From Halobacillus mangrovi (GTDB taxonomy: Bacteria; Bacillota; Bacilli; Bacillales; Halobacillaceae), in the NCBI RefSeq assembly GCF_002097535.1, contig NZ_CP020772.1, positions 1,984,001 through 2,048,000 of the forward strand: DNA of 64,000 bases, given 5' to 3'. Below the pieces are notes generated by a model, which saw only the letters and a list, made by a program, of their open reading frames with translations, had not been told where the DNA came from and did no database searches. Of the stretch, positions 37,865 through 46,887 are shown piece by piece (positions within the stretch are counted from its first letter, which is position 1; each line of letters opens with the position of its first letter). Both the position numbers and the translations under genes were made by a program.

Positions 37865-38950
37865 GTGCAAAAACATCGAATCTTAGTGATCAATCCAGGA
37901 TCCACTTCAACGAAGATCGGCGTCTTTGACGATGAAGAAGTAGTTTTTGAGAAAACGATTAGGCATCAACCTGAAGAAGTTAATCAATACAAGCGGATCA
38001 TTGATCAATATGAATTTAGAAAGAATGTTATTCTTAATGAATTAGACAAGGAAGGCATCAACATAAGTAAACTTAGCGCCGTATGTGGACGAGGCGGTCT
38101 GCTTCGTCCGATCGAGGGCGGAACGTATGAAGTTAACGACGCTATGCTAGAAGATTTGAAAAACGGATACAATGGTGAGCATGCCTCTAATTTAGGGGGG
38201 ATCATCGCTAATGAAATTGCTAAAGGCTTAAATATAGGGGCTTACATCGTCGACCCCGTTGTTGTCGATGAGCTCCAAGATTTAGCACGAGTGTCAGGTG
38301 TACCTGAGATCCCGAGAAAGAGCATCTTTCATGCATTAAATCAAAAAGCAGTGGCTAGACGTGCAGCGAAGGATTTGCACATGAGTTACAAAGAGTCCCG
38401 CCTTATTGTTACCCACATGGGAGGTGGCATCACGGTAGGTGCCCATGAAAACGGACGTGTCATCGATGTGAATAATGGTCTTCACGGGGATGGTCCTTTT
38501 TCGCCAGAACGGGCTGGCACTGTGCCTGCAGGAGACCTTGTTTCCTTATGCTATTCAGGTCAGTATTACCGAGATGAAGTGATGAAAAAGCTTGTCGGTC
38601 AAGGAGGATTAATGGCTTATCTTGACACAAACGATGCAAGGGAAGTTGAAAAAATGGTGGAACATGGAGATAAGAAAGCGAAGCTTGTCTTTGATGCTAT
38701 GGCTTATCAAATTGCAAAAGAAATCGGCAGTATGAGTGCTGTTTTACAAGGAAAAGTCGACGCCATTGCTTTAACTGGAGGTCTTGCTTACGGAAAGGCT
38801 TTTGTAGAAGAAATATCTAAGCGGGTTCACTGGATTGCTGACGTACTTGTTTATCCAGGAGAGAATGAATTAGAAGCACTTAATGAAGGAACACTCCGCA
38901 TCTTGAACAATGAAGAAGTTCCTAAACAGTATCCTAATTTCGCAGAATAG
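37865..38950 (+). CDS. buk: Butyrate kinase
   Basis: Makes ATP from butyryl- or branched acyl-phosphate. The 361-aa ASKHA-fold kinase shows [24 protein letters not shown] and GGLAYGKAF. It starts GTG 37865 after GGAGGT. Partner of Ptb in the same operon. Confidence 0.95.
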   Translation: MQKHRILVINPGSTSTKIGVFDDEEVVFEKTIRHQPEEVNQYKRIIDQYEFRKNVILNELDKEGINISKLSAVCGRGGLLRPIEGGTYEVNDAMLEDLKNGYNGEHASNLGGIIANEIAKGLNIGAYIVDPVVVDELQDLARVSGVPEIPRKSIFHALNQKAVARRAAKDLHMSYKESRLIVTHMGGGITVGAHENGRVIDVNNGLHGDGPFSPERAGTVPAGDLVSLCYSGQYYRDEVMKKLVGQGGLMAYLDTNDAREVEKMVEHGDKKAKLVFDAMAYQIAKEIGSMSAVLQGKVDAIALTGGLAYGKAFVEEISKRVHWIADVLVYPGENELEALNEGTLRILNNEEVPKQYPNFAE

Positions 38951-38966
38951 GAAGGAGAGTCCTTAA

Positions 38967-40388
38967 ATGGCTCAAGAATACGATTTAGTTGTTCTCGGTG
39001 GAGGGACAGGCGGTTACGTTGCAGCCATACGTGCCTCTAAGCTGGGATTGAAAGTAGCAATGGTTGAAAAGCGAGAGCTAGGAGGAACATGTTTGCACAG
39101 AGGCTGTATACCTTCAAAAGCTTTGCTTCGAAGTGCTGAAGTTTTTCGACAAACGAAAGAAGCAGATCAATACGGAATAACGACAGATCAGCCATCGCTC
39201 AATTTCACAAAAGTGCAAGAACGAAAACAGTCGATTGTGGACACATTACATAAAGGTGTTCAAGGCCTGATGAAAAAAGGGAAAATTGACGTATACGAAG
39301 GGTTTGGCCGAATTCTGGGACCTTCCATATTTTCCCCTACGGCAGGAACAATTTCGGTCGAAATGAATAGTGGAGAAGAAAATGAAATGCTTATCCCTAA
39401 AAATGTACTAATAGCGACAGGTTCCAGTCCAAAGTCCTTACCTGGATTGGAAGTAGATGGAAATTATGTAATGACTTCCGATGAAGCGCTGCAAATGGAG
39501 AAACTTCCAAAGTCTATTATTATTGTCGGTGGTGGTGTCATCGGTATCGAGTGGGCATCCATGCTTGCTGATTTTGGAGTAGAAGTGACTGTACTGGAAT
39601 ACCTGCCGAATATCCTGCCTACAGAAGATCACGAAGTGTCTAAAGAAATGCAGAAGCAAATGAAGAAAAAAGGAGTCAACATCATCACAAGTGCGAAAGT
39701 GATGGCCGAATCGCTAAATAAAAATGAAGGCGTATCCATCCAAGCCGAAGTAGACGGTGAAACAGTTACTTACGAAGCGGAGAAAATGCTCGTATCTGTT
39801 GGACGTTCAGCAAACGTAACAAACATTGGGTTAGAGAATACCGATATTGTCGTCGAAAATGGTGTAATCGAAACGAACAAATTTTATCAAACGAAAGAAT
39901 CCCACATTTATGCAATCGGAGATGTCATTGGAGGTATGCAGCTTGCACATGTTGCTTCCCACGAAGGAATAATTGCTGTTGAGCATATGGCCAACCAAAA
40001 CCCTCATCCAATGAATCCTGAACAAGTGCCGACTTGTATCTATTCTAACCCGGAAGTGGCGAGTGTCGGTTTAACAGAAGAGCAAGCAAAAGAGAAAGGT
40101 TATAAGATCAAAGTTGGAAAATTCCCATTTCAGGCAATTGGAAAAGCGCTTGTTATTGGTGAAACAGATGGGTTTGTCAAAATCATTGCAGATAAGGACT
40201 CAGAAGATTTACTCGGTGTCCATATGGTAGGTCCTCACGTCACTGACATGATTTCCGAAGCAGGTCTTGCTAAAGTACTGGATGCAACCCCGTGGGAGAT
40301 TGCTGAGAGTATTCATCCACACCCGACATTGGCTGAAGCCATTGGCGAAGCTGCTATGGCAGTAGATGGAAACCAAATTCACGGATAA
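38967..40388 (+). CDS. lpdV: Dihydrolipoyl dehydrogenase (E3) of branched-chain keto acid complex
   Basis: Reoxidises the lipoyl groups of BkdB with NAD. The 473-aa flavoprotein has the FAD motif GGGTGGYVAA, the redox disulfide GGTCLHRGCIPSK, the NAD motif GGGVIGIEWA, and the catalytic His-Glu end HPHPTLAE. Confidence 0.96.
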   Translation: MAQEYDLVVLGGGTGGYVAAIRASKLGLKVAMVEKRELGGTCLHRGCIPSKALLRSAEVFRQTKEADQYGITTDQPSLNFTKVQERKQSIVDTLHKGVQGLMKKGKIDVYEGFGRILGPSIFSPTAGTISVEMNSGEENEMLIPKNVLIATGSSPKSLPGLEVDGNYVMTSDEALQMEKLPKSIIIVGGGVIGIEWASMLADFGVEVTVLEYLPNILPTEDHEVSKEMQKQMKKKGVNIITSAKVMAESLNKNEGVSIQAEVDGETVTYEAEKMLVSVGRSANVTNIGLENTDIVVENGVIETNKFYQTKESHIYAIGDVIGGMQLAHVASHEGIIAVEHMANQNPHPMNPEQVPTCIYSNPEVASVGLTEEQAKEKGYKIKVGKFPFQAIGKALVIGETDGFVKIIADKDSEDLLGVHMVGPHVTDMISEAGLAKVLDATPWEIAESIHPHPTLAEAIGEAAMAVDGNQIHG

Positions 40389-40408
40389 GGATTAAAGGAG
40401 GGATTGAG

Positions 40409-41401
40409 ATGGCTGAAAATCGCCATAAATCATTAGGTTTGAGTGATGAACAAGTATTGGACATGTTCCGAACAATGTTATTAGCAAGAAAAATCGATGA
40501 ACGTATGTGGTTGTTAAACCGTGCAGGTAAAATCCCGTTCGTGATTTCTTGTCAGGGGCAAGAAGCAGCTCAAGTTGGAGCTTCCTTTGCGCTTGATCGT
40601 GAGAAAGATTACGCGCTTCCTTACTACCGAGATATGGGAGTGGTGCTTTCGTTCGGGATGACCGCGCAGGATCTTATGCTTTCTGGATTTGCTAAAGCGG
40701 AAGATCCTAACTCTGGAGGTCGTCAGATGCCCGGTCACTTTGGGCAAAAGAAAAATCGCATCGTTACAGGATCTTCCCCTGTAACAACACAAGTCCCTCA
40801 TGCTGTTGGGATTGCTCTTGCTGGCAAAATGGAGAAAAAGGATTTCGTTTCTCTTGTAACCTTTGGGGAAGGCTCTTCCAACCAGGGTGATTTCCATGAA
40901 GGGGCAAACTTTGCGGGTGTACACAAACTGCCGGTCATTTTTATGGTTGAAAATAACAAGTACGCCATCTCTGTTCCAGTGTCGAAGCAATTGGCTTGTG
41001 AAAAAGTATCCGACCGTGCCATTGGTTATGGAATGCCCGGATACACGGTTGATGGAAATGATCCGCTGGCTGTATATGAAGCTGTTAAAGCAGCGGCTGA
41101 CCGTGGACGAAGTGGAGAGGGTCCTACGCTGATCGAAACCGTCTCCTATCGATTGACTCCGCACTCCAGTGATGACGATGACAGGACATATCGTGAAAGA
41201 GAAGAAGTGGAGGAAGCGAAGAAGAAGGATTCTATCGTAACGTTTGCAAACTACTTACGTGAACAGAGTATTTTGACTGAAGAAAAAGAAGAAGAAATGA
41301 TTAAAGAACTTGATCAACTAGTCAATGAAGCGACAGATTATGCTGAAAATGCAGCCTATGCTGAAGCTGAAACCGCATTGAACTATGTATATGAAGAGTA
41401 A
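40409..41401 (+). CDS. bkdAA: Branched-chain keto acid dehydrogenase E1 alpha
   Basis: Thiamine-diphosphate subunit that decarboxylates branched 2-keto acids, giving starter units for iso and anteiso fatty acids. The 330-aa protein has RQMPGHF, GEGSSNQGDFHEG and VENNKYAIS (ThDP site) and the phosphorylation-loop-like YRLTPHSSDDDD. Confidence 0.95.
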   Translation: MAENRHKSLGLSDEQVLDMFRTMLLARKIDERMWLLNRAGKIPFVISCQGQEAAQVGASFALDREKDYALPYYRDMGVVLSFGMTAQDLMLSGFAKAEDPNSGGRQMPGHFGQKKNRIVTGSSPVTTQVPHAVGIALAGKMEKKDFVSLVTFGEGSSNQGDFHEGANFAGVHKLPVIFMVENNKYAISVPVSKQLACEKVSDRAIGYGMPGYTVDGNDPLAVYEAVKAAADRGRSGEGPTLIETVSYRLTPHSSDDDDRTYREREEVEEAKKKDSIVTFANYLREQSILTEEKEEEMIKELDQLVNEATDYAENAAYAEAETALNYVYEE

Positions 41402-41416
41402 GGAGGGGGAGATAAC

Positions 41417-42400
41417 ATGGCAGTAATATCTTATATTCAAGCTGTAACGCAGGCGTTGAGGGAAGAAATGCAACGCGATGATAAAGTTTTTGTTTTAGGA
41501 GAAGACGTTGGGAAACGCGGAGGCGTTTTCCGTGCAACAGACGGCCTTTATGATGAATTCGGTGAAGATCGTGTGCTAGATACACCTCTTGCAGAATCCG
41601 CGATTGCAGGTGTGGGAATAGGCGCAGCTATGTACGGAATGCGTCCGGTTGCTGAAATGCAGTTTGCAGACTTCATTATGCCAGCTGTAAACCAAATTAT
41701 TTCAGAGGCTGCAAAAATCCGTTATCGATCTAACAACGATTGGAATGCTCCTATTACTATCCGTGCTCCTTATGGCGGAGGAGTGCATGGAGCTTTGTAT
41801 CATTCTCAATCCGTAGAAGCTGTTTTTGCAAACCAGCCAGGCCTGAAAATTGTCATGCCCTCTACCCCATATGATGTAAAGGGGCTTTTGAAAGCATCTA
41901 TTCGAGATAACGACCCCGTTCTGTTCTTTGAACACAAACGCGCTTATCGATTGATAAAAGGTGAAGTGCCTGAAGAAGATTACACACTGCCTCTTGGAAA
42001 GGCAGATGTAAAACGTGAAGGATCTGATATTACGGTCATTACTTATGGATTATGTGTTCACTTTGCTCTTCAAGCGGCAGAGAAGCTTGCTGAAGAAGGA
42101 ATCGATGCACACATTCTAGATCTGAGAACGGTCTATCCACTTGATAAAGAAGGCATCATTGAAGCGGCTTCAAAAACAGGTAAGGTTCTTCTGGTAACGG
42201 AAGATAACAAAGAAGGCGGGATCATTTCTGAAGTCTCTGCGATAATCAGTGAAAACTGCTTGTTTGATTTAGATGCTCCCGTTCAGCGTTTGGCAGGCCC
42301 TGATGTGCCATCCATGCCTTATGCTCCAACAATGGAAAAATACTTTATGATGAATCCAGATAAAGTGGAAAAAGCGATGCGCGATCTCGCTGAATTTTAA
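41417..42400 (+). CDS. bkdAB: Branched-chain keto acid dehydrogenase E1 beta
   Basis: The 327-aa partner of BkdAA, with VLGEDVGKRGGVFRAT, DTPLAESAIAGVGIGAA and EMQFADFIMPAVNQI. The ribosome site AAGGAGGGGG follows the bkdAA stop directly. Confidence 0.95.
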   Translation: MAVISYIQAVTQALREEMQRDDKVFVLGEDVGKRGGVFRATDGLYDEFGEDRVLDTPLAESAIAGVGIGAAMYGMRPVAEMQFADFIMPAVNQIISEAAKIRYRSNNDWNAPITIRAPYGGGVHGALYHSQSVEAVFANQPGLKIVMPSTPYDVKGLLKASIRDNDPVLFFEHKRAYRLIKGEVPEEDYTLPLGKADVKREGSDITVITYGLCVHFALQAAEKLAEEGIDAHILDLRTVYPLDKEGIIEAASKTGKVLLVTEDNKEGGIISEVSAIISENCLFDLDAPVQRLAGPDVPSMPYAPTMEKYFMMNPDKVEKAMRDLAEF

Positions 42401-42417
42401 CTGAAGGAGGAGTTCCA

Positions 42418-43722
42418 GTGGGTTTAGAAAAAATCAATATGCCCCAGCTTGGTGAGAGTGTCACTGAAGGAACAATTAGCACATGGCTCGTCCAGCCGGG
42501 TGATAAAGTAAATAAATATGATCCAATTGCTGAAGTCATGACCGACAAAGTAAATGCAGAAGTCCCATCTTCCTTTACTGGAGTCATCAAAGAGCTGGTA
42601 GCACAAGAAGGCGATACTATTGAAGTTGGCGATTTAATGTGTCATATAGAGGTTGAAGGAGCAGGTTCAGATTCCAAGCCAGAAGCACCGACACCTAAAC
42701 ATGAGCCTCCTGAAGAAACAACTGAGAAGAAAGAACCAGCCAAAACTGAAAAAGAGAGTAAACCGAAGCTGGATAAAGGAAACAAGAAACGCTATTCACC
42801 TGCAGTTATGACTCTTGCTCAGGAACATGATATCGATTTGAATCAAGTAGAAGGTACTGGGCGCGGTGGCCGTATCACCCGTAAAGACATTGAGAAGATC
42901 ATCGAAAGCGGAGAAATTCCTACCGCGGATCAAGCTCCAGCACCAAAACCGAAACAGCAAGAGACGCCAGCACCGGCAGCTGAGAAAACAGCTGCACCTT
43001 CAGCTAATGTACAAGCAGGTGAAGGGGATATTGAGATCCCTGTAACTGGTGTGCGTAAAGCAATTGCAGCAAATATGGTGAAATCGAAGACGGAGATTCC
43101 TCATGCGTGGATGATGGTTGAAGTCGATGTCACGAATCTTGTAGAGCTGCGTAATGCAAAGAAAAACAAATTTAAACAGCAAGAAGGTTATAGCCTGACT
43201 TATTTTGCATTCTTCGTCAAAGCTGTTGCACAAGCGTTGAAAGAATACCCTCAGTTAAACAGCATGTGGGCAGGGGATAAAATAATCCAGAAGAAAGCAA
43301 TTAACTTAAACATTGCAGTAGCTAAGGAAGATCAATTATTTGTTCCAGTAATCCGTGATGCAGATGAGAAAAGTATTAAAGGAATTGCCAAAGATATCAC
43401 CGAGCTTGCCAATAAAGCCCGTCAAGGCAAACTAACATCTCAGGATATGGAAGGTGGTACCTTCACGGTAAACAACACCGGTTCATTTGGTTCTGTCCAA
43501 TCAATGGGGGTAATTAATCATCCACAAGCAGCTATTTTGCAAGTGGAGTCGATCGTGAAAAAACCTGTGTTCCAAAATGGAATGTTCGGAGCGCGAGATA
43601 TGGTCAACTTGTGTCTTTCGCTTGACCATCGTGTACTTGATGGCCTGGTCGCTGGTAATTTCCTAGCCCGTGTTAAAGAAATTCTTGAAAAAATGTCTGA
43701 AGAAAATACTTCTATTTACTAA
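42418..43722 (+). CDS. bkdB: Branched-chain keto acid dehydrogenase E2 (lipoamide acyltransferase)
   Basis: Core of the complex. The 434-aa protein has an N-terminal lipoyl domain with Lys44 in MTDKVNAEVPS, a Glu/Lys/Pro-rich linker, a peripheral-subunit-binding domain (about 122-158), a second Ala/Pro linker, and a catalytic domain ending with SLDHRVLDG. GTG start 42418 after AAGGAGGAG. Last gene of the operon. Confidence 0.95.
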   Translation: MGLEKINMPQLGESVTEGTISTWLVQPGDKVNKYDPIAEVMTDKVNAEVPSSFTGVIKELVAQEGDTIEVGDLMCHIEVEGAGSDSKPEAPTPKHEPPEETTEKKEPAKTEKESKPKLDKGNKKRYSPAVMTLAQEHDIDLNQVEGTGRGGRITRKDIEKIIESGEIPTADQAPAPKPKQQETPAPAAEKTAAPSANVQAGEGDIEIPVTGVRKAIAANMVKSKTEIPHAWMMVEVDVTNLVELRNAKKNKFKQQEGYSLTYFAFFVKAVAQALKEYPQLNSMWAGDKIIQKKAINLNIAVAKEDQLFVPVIRDADEKSIKGIAKDITELANKARQGKLTSQDMEGGTFTVNNTGSFGSVQSMGVINHPQAAILQVESIVKKPVFQNGMFGARDMVNLCLSLDHRVLDGLVAGNFLARVKEILEKMSEENTSIY

Positions 43723-43732
43723 TAATAGTACT

Positions 43733-43766
43733 ACTGCTTCTCACAACCGTGGGAAGCAGTTCTTTT
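43733..43766 (+). terminator. Terminator of the bkd operon
   Basis: A 12-bp stem with one G-U pair (43733-43744 with 43749-43760), AACC loop, T-rich tail. Confidence 0.9.
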
Positions 43767-43848
43767 TATAAAACTATTCCCTATTCCAATTAAGCCTCCT
43801 TATCCTAAAGACTCAGTTTCAAGATGACTTTGAAACTTTGGTGAGATT

Positions 43849-44022
43849 GTTTCCGTTTTCTAGTTCCAGGAAAGGTGTTCGGCGAAATGGCTCGCTTTCC
43901 GCGGGGATGACGGCAAGCCTCCTCGTTCGCTATGCTCTCTGTGGGGTCTTGCCAGCCATTCCATTCCCGCAGGAGTCTCACCATTTCCCCTCTCACCTTG
44001 CTATTTTTGGCGGAACGGAAAC
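43849..44022 (+). repeat. Structured intergenic repeat, copy 1
   Basis: Bounded by the perfect 9-bp inverted repeat GTTTCCGTT (43849-43857) / AACGGAAAC (44014-44022). The core at 43891-43979 contains CTCGCTTTCC, AGCCTCCTC, GCTCTCTGTGGGGTCT and GGAGTCTC, all found again in copy 2 in reverse orientation. Internal pairings are GCGGG/CCCGC (43901-43905 with 43966-43970) and GGCAAG/CTTGCC (43912-43917 with 43948-43953). It codes for nothing convincing. The pattern resembles short repeats I recall as dispersed in halophilic and alkaliphilic Bacillaceae (from memory). Confidence 0.8.
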
Positions 44023-44184
44023 ATATGCAAAAGTAGAAACTGTCCATTTAATCTGGAGATTCAGTTTGAAAGTATCCTGTCAGAATAGGATTTTAATGGA
44101 CTTCAAGATGCTTTCATTATAGAACTTCAATTAGCTTCACTCTAATTACTGAAACTAGGTGAGTTTGTGAGATTAATGACAGCT

Positions 44185-44309
44185 GGGATGGCTGGGAAAT
44201 GACGAGACTCCCTTGGGAGAAGGACTTAGGCGAGACCCCACAGAGAGCGCAGCGAAAGAGGAGGCTCGGCAGTTCCCCACAGGAAAGCGAGTTATTTTCC
44301 AGCCATCCC
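44185..44309 (-). repeat. Structured intergenic repeat, copy 2 (inverted)
   Basis: Same core as copy 1 but in the opposite orientation (44204-44291), bounded by an 11-bp perfect inverted repeat GGGATGGCTGG (44185-44195) / CCAGCCATCCC (44299-44309) that extends to 14 of 15 matches. The flanking inverted repeats differ in sequence from those of copy 1. GC content is well above the surrounding DNA. Confidence 0.8.
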
Positions 44310-44416
44310 TACACTATTACAATACAAACCAAAATATCTTGAATTTGAACGTTCCAGAATACTGCTATATAGTTGAATATTAGCAATTTAATACTTACGA
44401 AGAACGAAGTTTACGT

Positions 44417-44445
44417 TTGAAAGCCTTTGTAGAACTTGGTAAAAT
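44417..44445 (+). promoter_or_regulatory. Sigma-A promoter of brxB
   Basis: TTGAAA (44417-44422), 17 bp, TAAAAT (44440-44445). Transcription would start near 44452, before the brxB ribosome site, ruling out the upstream in-frame start at 44417. Confidence 0.65.
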
Positions 44446-44479
44446 GTTCATTAGTACATCAAGTAAAGGAGCCATGCAG

Positions 44480-44911
44480 ATGGATTTTAATATTTTCATG
44501 AATGATGTTGTCACACAAGCACGCGATGAAATCTCCAAAGCGGGATATACAGAACTAACTACGCCAGAAGAAGTTGATGAAGCTTTAAACAAAGAAGGTA
44601 CGACTCTTGTTATGATCAACTCCGTTTGCGGTTGTGCAGGTGGAATTGCCCGCCCGGCAGCTGCTCATGCAATTCATTACGATAAGCGCCCGGACCACTT
44701 AGTTACGGTATTCGCTGGTCAAGACCGTGAGGCTACTAACCGTGCCAGAGAATACTTTGAAGGTTATCCACCTTCTTCTCCATCCTTTGCTCTTTTAAAA
44801 GATGGGAAAATCAAAACAATGGTTGAACGCCATGACATTGAAGGTTTTGAACCAATGGAAGTTATCGGGAAGCTTCAACGCAGTTTTGAAGAGTATTGCG
44901 AAGAAGTCTAG
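44480..44911 (+). CDS. brxB: Bacilliredoxin BrxB (YqiW/YphP family)
   Basis: Thiol protein that removes bacillithiol from mixed disulfides on proteins after oxidative stress. The 143-aa protein carries the unusual CGC active site in [15 protein letters not shown], plus [10 protein letters not shown] and [13 protein letters not shown] 44480 is 8 nt after AAAGGAG; ATG 44474, two codons upstream, is too close to that site but possible. It follows the bkd operon, as in B. subtilis. Confidence 0.93.
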   Translation: MDFNIFMNDVVTQARDEISKAGYTELTTPEEVDEALNKEGTTLVMINSVCGCAGGIARPAAAHAIHYDKRPDHLVTVFAGQDREATNRAREYFEGYPPSSPSFALLKDGKIKTMVERHDIEGFEPMEVIGKLQRSFEEYCEEV

Positions 44912-44925
44912 TACTTAGAGATACA

Positions 44926-44957
44926 GGGGATCTTTGTTAAGGCAAAGGTCCCTTTTT
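44926..44957 (+). terminator. Terminator of brxB
   Basis: Stem 44926-44936 with 44943-44952 (one bulge, one G-U), then five T. Confidence 0.75.
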
Positions 44958-45000
44958 ACGTTAAATATCATAAATAAAGGAATATTGAGGTGATTAGGCC

Positions 45001-45951
45001 GTGAAAATTGGATATCGAACAATAAAAACAGCAATAGGTACGCCATTTGCCATTTGGATTGCCCAAATGCTTCAGTTGGATAACTTTGCTTCCGCAGGTA
45101 TCCTTACAATCCTATGTATACAAATCACTAGAAAACGCTCTTTCCTATCGGCCTGGCACCGTTTTTCTGCCTGCTTAGTAGCCATGGTTTTTTCTTTTAT
45201 ATTCTTCGAATTAATTGGTTATAACCCATTATCTATTGGATTAATGTTATTTGCATTTATTCCGGTTACCGTATGGTTAAAAATTACGCCTGGGATCGTT
45301 ACGAGTTCTGTTATTATTTTACACCTGTATGGTTCAGGTAACATCGAATGGGATACGATATGGAACGAGATTCTTCTTATCATTGTGGGTATTGGTACAG
45401 CACTGCTCCTGAACTTATATATGCCAAGTTTAGAAAACAAGCTCGGAGAGTACCAGCAGGAGGTTGAGCACAATTTTTCAATAATCTTACAAGAGCTTGC
45501 TAAGTTCCTGAGAGAAGGGAACGATACGTGGACGGGGCAGGAGTTGACTTACACTGCGGACTTACTTGAAAAAGCTAAATCGTTATCCTTTAGAGATGTA
45601 GAAAACCACCTTCTCAGCACTCATAACAGGTATTATCATTACTTTCATATGAGGACGAAACAATTCGAACTGCTCGAGCGTATGCTCCCCCTTGTCAGCA
45701 GAATTACTGCAGATTATGAACAGAGACACTCAATAGCAAGCTTTTTTGATGATTTGGCAGGAGCTGTCCATCCTGGGAATACGGCTGTTATTTACTTAAA
45801 GAAGCTGAAAGTATTAAAAGAAGAATTTCGTCAAACAAGACTTCCTCAATCTCGGGAAGAGTTTGAGGTGAGAGCAAGTCTCTTTCATCTTTTGAATGAG
45901 ATCGAGCAGTACCTGATCATTAAACGATCTTTCAAGAAAAGCGATGTATAG
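45001..45951 (+). CDS. yqjA: FUSC-like membrane protein YqjA (aromatic acid exporter family)
   Basis: The 316-aa protein has about five to six N-terminal transmembrane helices (residues 10-140) and a helical cytoplasmic C-terminal domain (about 150-316), the layout of the YqjA/DUF939 branch of FUSC proteins. An efflux role is a family-level guess. It starts GTG 45001 behind GAGGTGA. It is followed by the L,D-transpeptidase gene without a clear terminator. Confidence 0.82.
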   Translation: MKIGYRTIKTAIGTPFAIWIAQMLQLDNFASAGILTILCIQITRKRSFLSAWHRFSACLVAMVFSFIFFELIGYNPLSIGLMLFAFIPVTVWLKITPGIVTSSVIILHLYGSGNIEWDTIWNEILLIIVGIGTALLLNLYMPSLENKLGEYQQEVEHNFSIILQELAKFLREGNDTWTGQELTYTADLLEKAKSLSFRDVENHLLSTHNRYYHYFHMRTKQFELLERMLPLVSRITADYEQRHSIASFFDDLAGAVHPGNTAVIYLKKLKVLKEEFRQTRLPQSREEFEVRASLFHLLNEIEQYLIIKRSFKKSDV

Positions 45952-45995
45952 GCTTACTTTGACAGGGGAAACTTGCACTAAAAGGAGTTTTCCAT

Positions 45996-46517
45996 ATGAA
46001 GATCCTTACGCTTCTCTTTTTAATAGTCGGCTCTTTTGTGACCCCTCATGTCACTGGTGAACCTGTCATTCTTGTGAATAAGACAACTCACGAAGTTGTC
46101 CTAATGAAAAGAGGAAAAATGGTTTTTCATGCTCAAGCAGCTGTAGGAAAAACAAGAGAACTAACGCCTGAGGGGCAATTCCGTATTAAAGTGAAAGCCA
46201 AGGATCCTTACTACAGAAAGAAAAACATCCCTGGAGGAGATCCAGAAAATCCTCTTGGCTCGCGCTGGATCGGATTTGATGCAAGAGGAACAGATGGAAG
46301 GATCTACGGCATACATGGAACAAATCAACCGAATTCGATTGGCAAGTCAGTCTCGGCCGGATGCATCAGATTAAAGAATCATGATGTGGAAAAGCTTTTT
46401 GACCTTGTTCCATCAGGCTCAGATGTTCTAATTGTGAGCAGTAATCAAACGATAGACGAATTATATGAGCAGTGGGAGAAAGAAAAGTTGGAAGATGTCT
46501 TTTCTCCTGCCACATAA
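45996..46517 (+). CDS. Secreted L,D-transpeptidase (YkuD domain)
   Basis: Predicted cell-wall enzyme that forms 3-3 cross-links or attaches molecules to peptidoglycan. The 173-aa protein has a signal peptide (residues 1 to about 21) and a YkuD domain with His107 in GIHGTN and the catalytic Cys123 in SAGCIRL. No LysM domain is present. An AAAGGAG site precedes ATG. The C-terminal tail is acidic. Confidence 0.92.
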   Translation: MKILTLLFLIVGSFVTPHVTGEPVILVNKTTHEVVLMKRGKMVFHAQAAVGKTRELTPEGQFRIKVKAKDPYYRKKNIPGGDPENPLGSRWIGFDARGTDGRIYGIHGTNQPNSIGKSVSAGCIRLKNHDVEKLFDLVPSGSDVLIVSSNQTIDELYEQWEKEKLEDVFSPAT

Positions 46518-46550
46518 AAAAGCCGAGAGACTAAAATCTCTCGGCTTTTT
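46517..46550. terminator. Bidirectional terminator after the transpeptidase gene
   Basis: A 14-bp perfect stem (46517-46530 with 46537-46550), A run before and T run after. It also serves the convergent small gene at 46571. Confidence 0.92.
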
Positions 46551-46570
46551 CCATTAAGTTAAAACTATTT

Positions 46571-46711
46571 TTATAAGAAGAAACTTGCTCCAGCTAGGAG
46601 TGTGGAAAGGACCATAGAAATGATCATTAAATAAATGACCACTTTCATGCGGCGCTCACGTTTAGATCTCTTCTTCTTCAATGGTTGTTTTTGCTGTTTA
46701 TTTGCGGCCAA
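46571..46711 (-). CDS. Prli42-like stressosome-associated miniprotein
   Basis: A 46-aa protein read by hand: a very basic N-terminus (KKKRSKRERR) followed by one transmembrane helix (MKVVIYLMIISMVLSTLLAG) and a short hydrophobic end. This is the layout of Prli42, the membrane miniprotein that anchors the stressosome in Listeria and is conserved in Bacillales. It starts with TTG at 46711, 9 nt after GGAGG. It is divergent from the methylmalonyl-CoA operon. The assignment is by architecture and the YLMIISMVLSTLLAG segment. Confidence 0.75.
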   Translation of the reverse strand: MAANKQQKQPLKKKRSKRERRMKVVIYLMIISMVLSTLLAGASFFL

Positions 46712-46767
46712 GGTCAGAAACCTCCTTCTCAGTCAATCCTATTCACATTCTATCGGAAAAACTTCAT

Positions 46768-46796
46768 TTGGACAAGGGCACAAAATCAATTACAAT
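46768..46796 (+). promoter_or_regulatory. Sigma-A promoter of the methylmalonyl-CoA operon
   Basis: TTGGAC (46768-46773), 17 bp, TACAAT (46791-46796), about 90 bp before the mutB start codon. Confidence 0.65.
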
Positions 46797-46826
46797 ATAA
46801 TTGTGAATTCTACTAATTTTACAACA

Positions 46827-46840
46827 GGTAAGCGCTTTAT
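46827..46840 (+). promoter_or_regulatory. Candidate cre site (CcpA operator)
   Basis: GGTAAGCGCTTTAT matches 12 of 14 positions of the cre consensus TGWAARCGYTWNCW. It starts about 24 bp downstream of the expected transcription start, so CcpA would act as a roadblock. Confidence 0.55.
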
Positions 46841-46887
46841 TTCTGGTATGCTAGAAGGGGGACCATACTGAAGGAGGCATTATACAC

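Noticed and set aside
43805..44122. Overlapping ORFs in the repeat region (both strands)
   Set aside because: They arise from palindromic repeat sequence, lack ribosome sites and carry no family features.
43849..44309. Insertion sequence or transposase remnant
   Set aside because: No transposase-like coding and no target-site duplication was seen; the two elements are far shorter than an IS.
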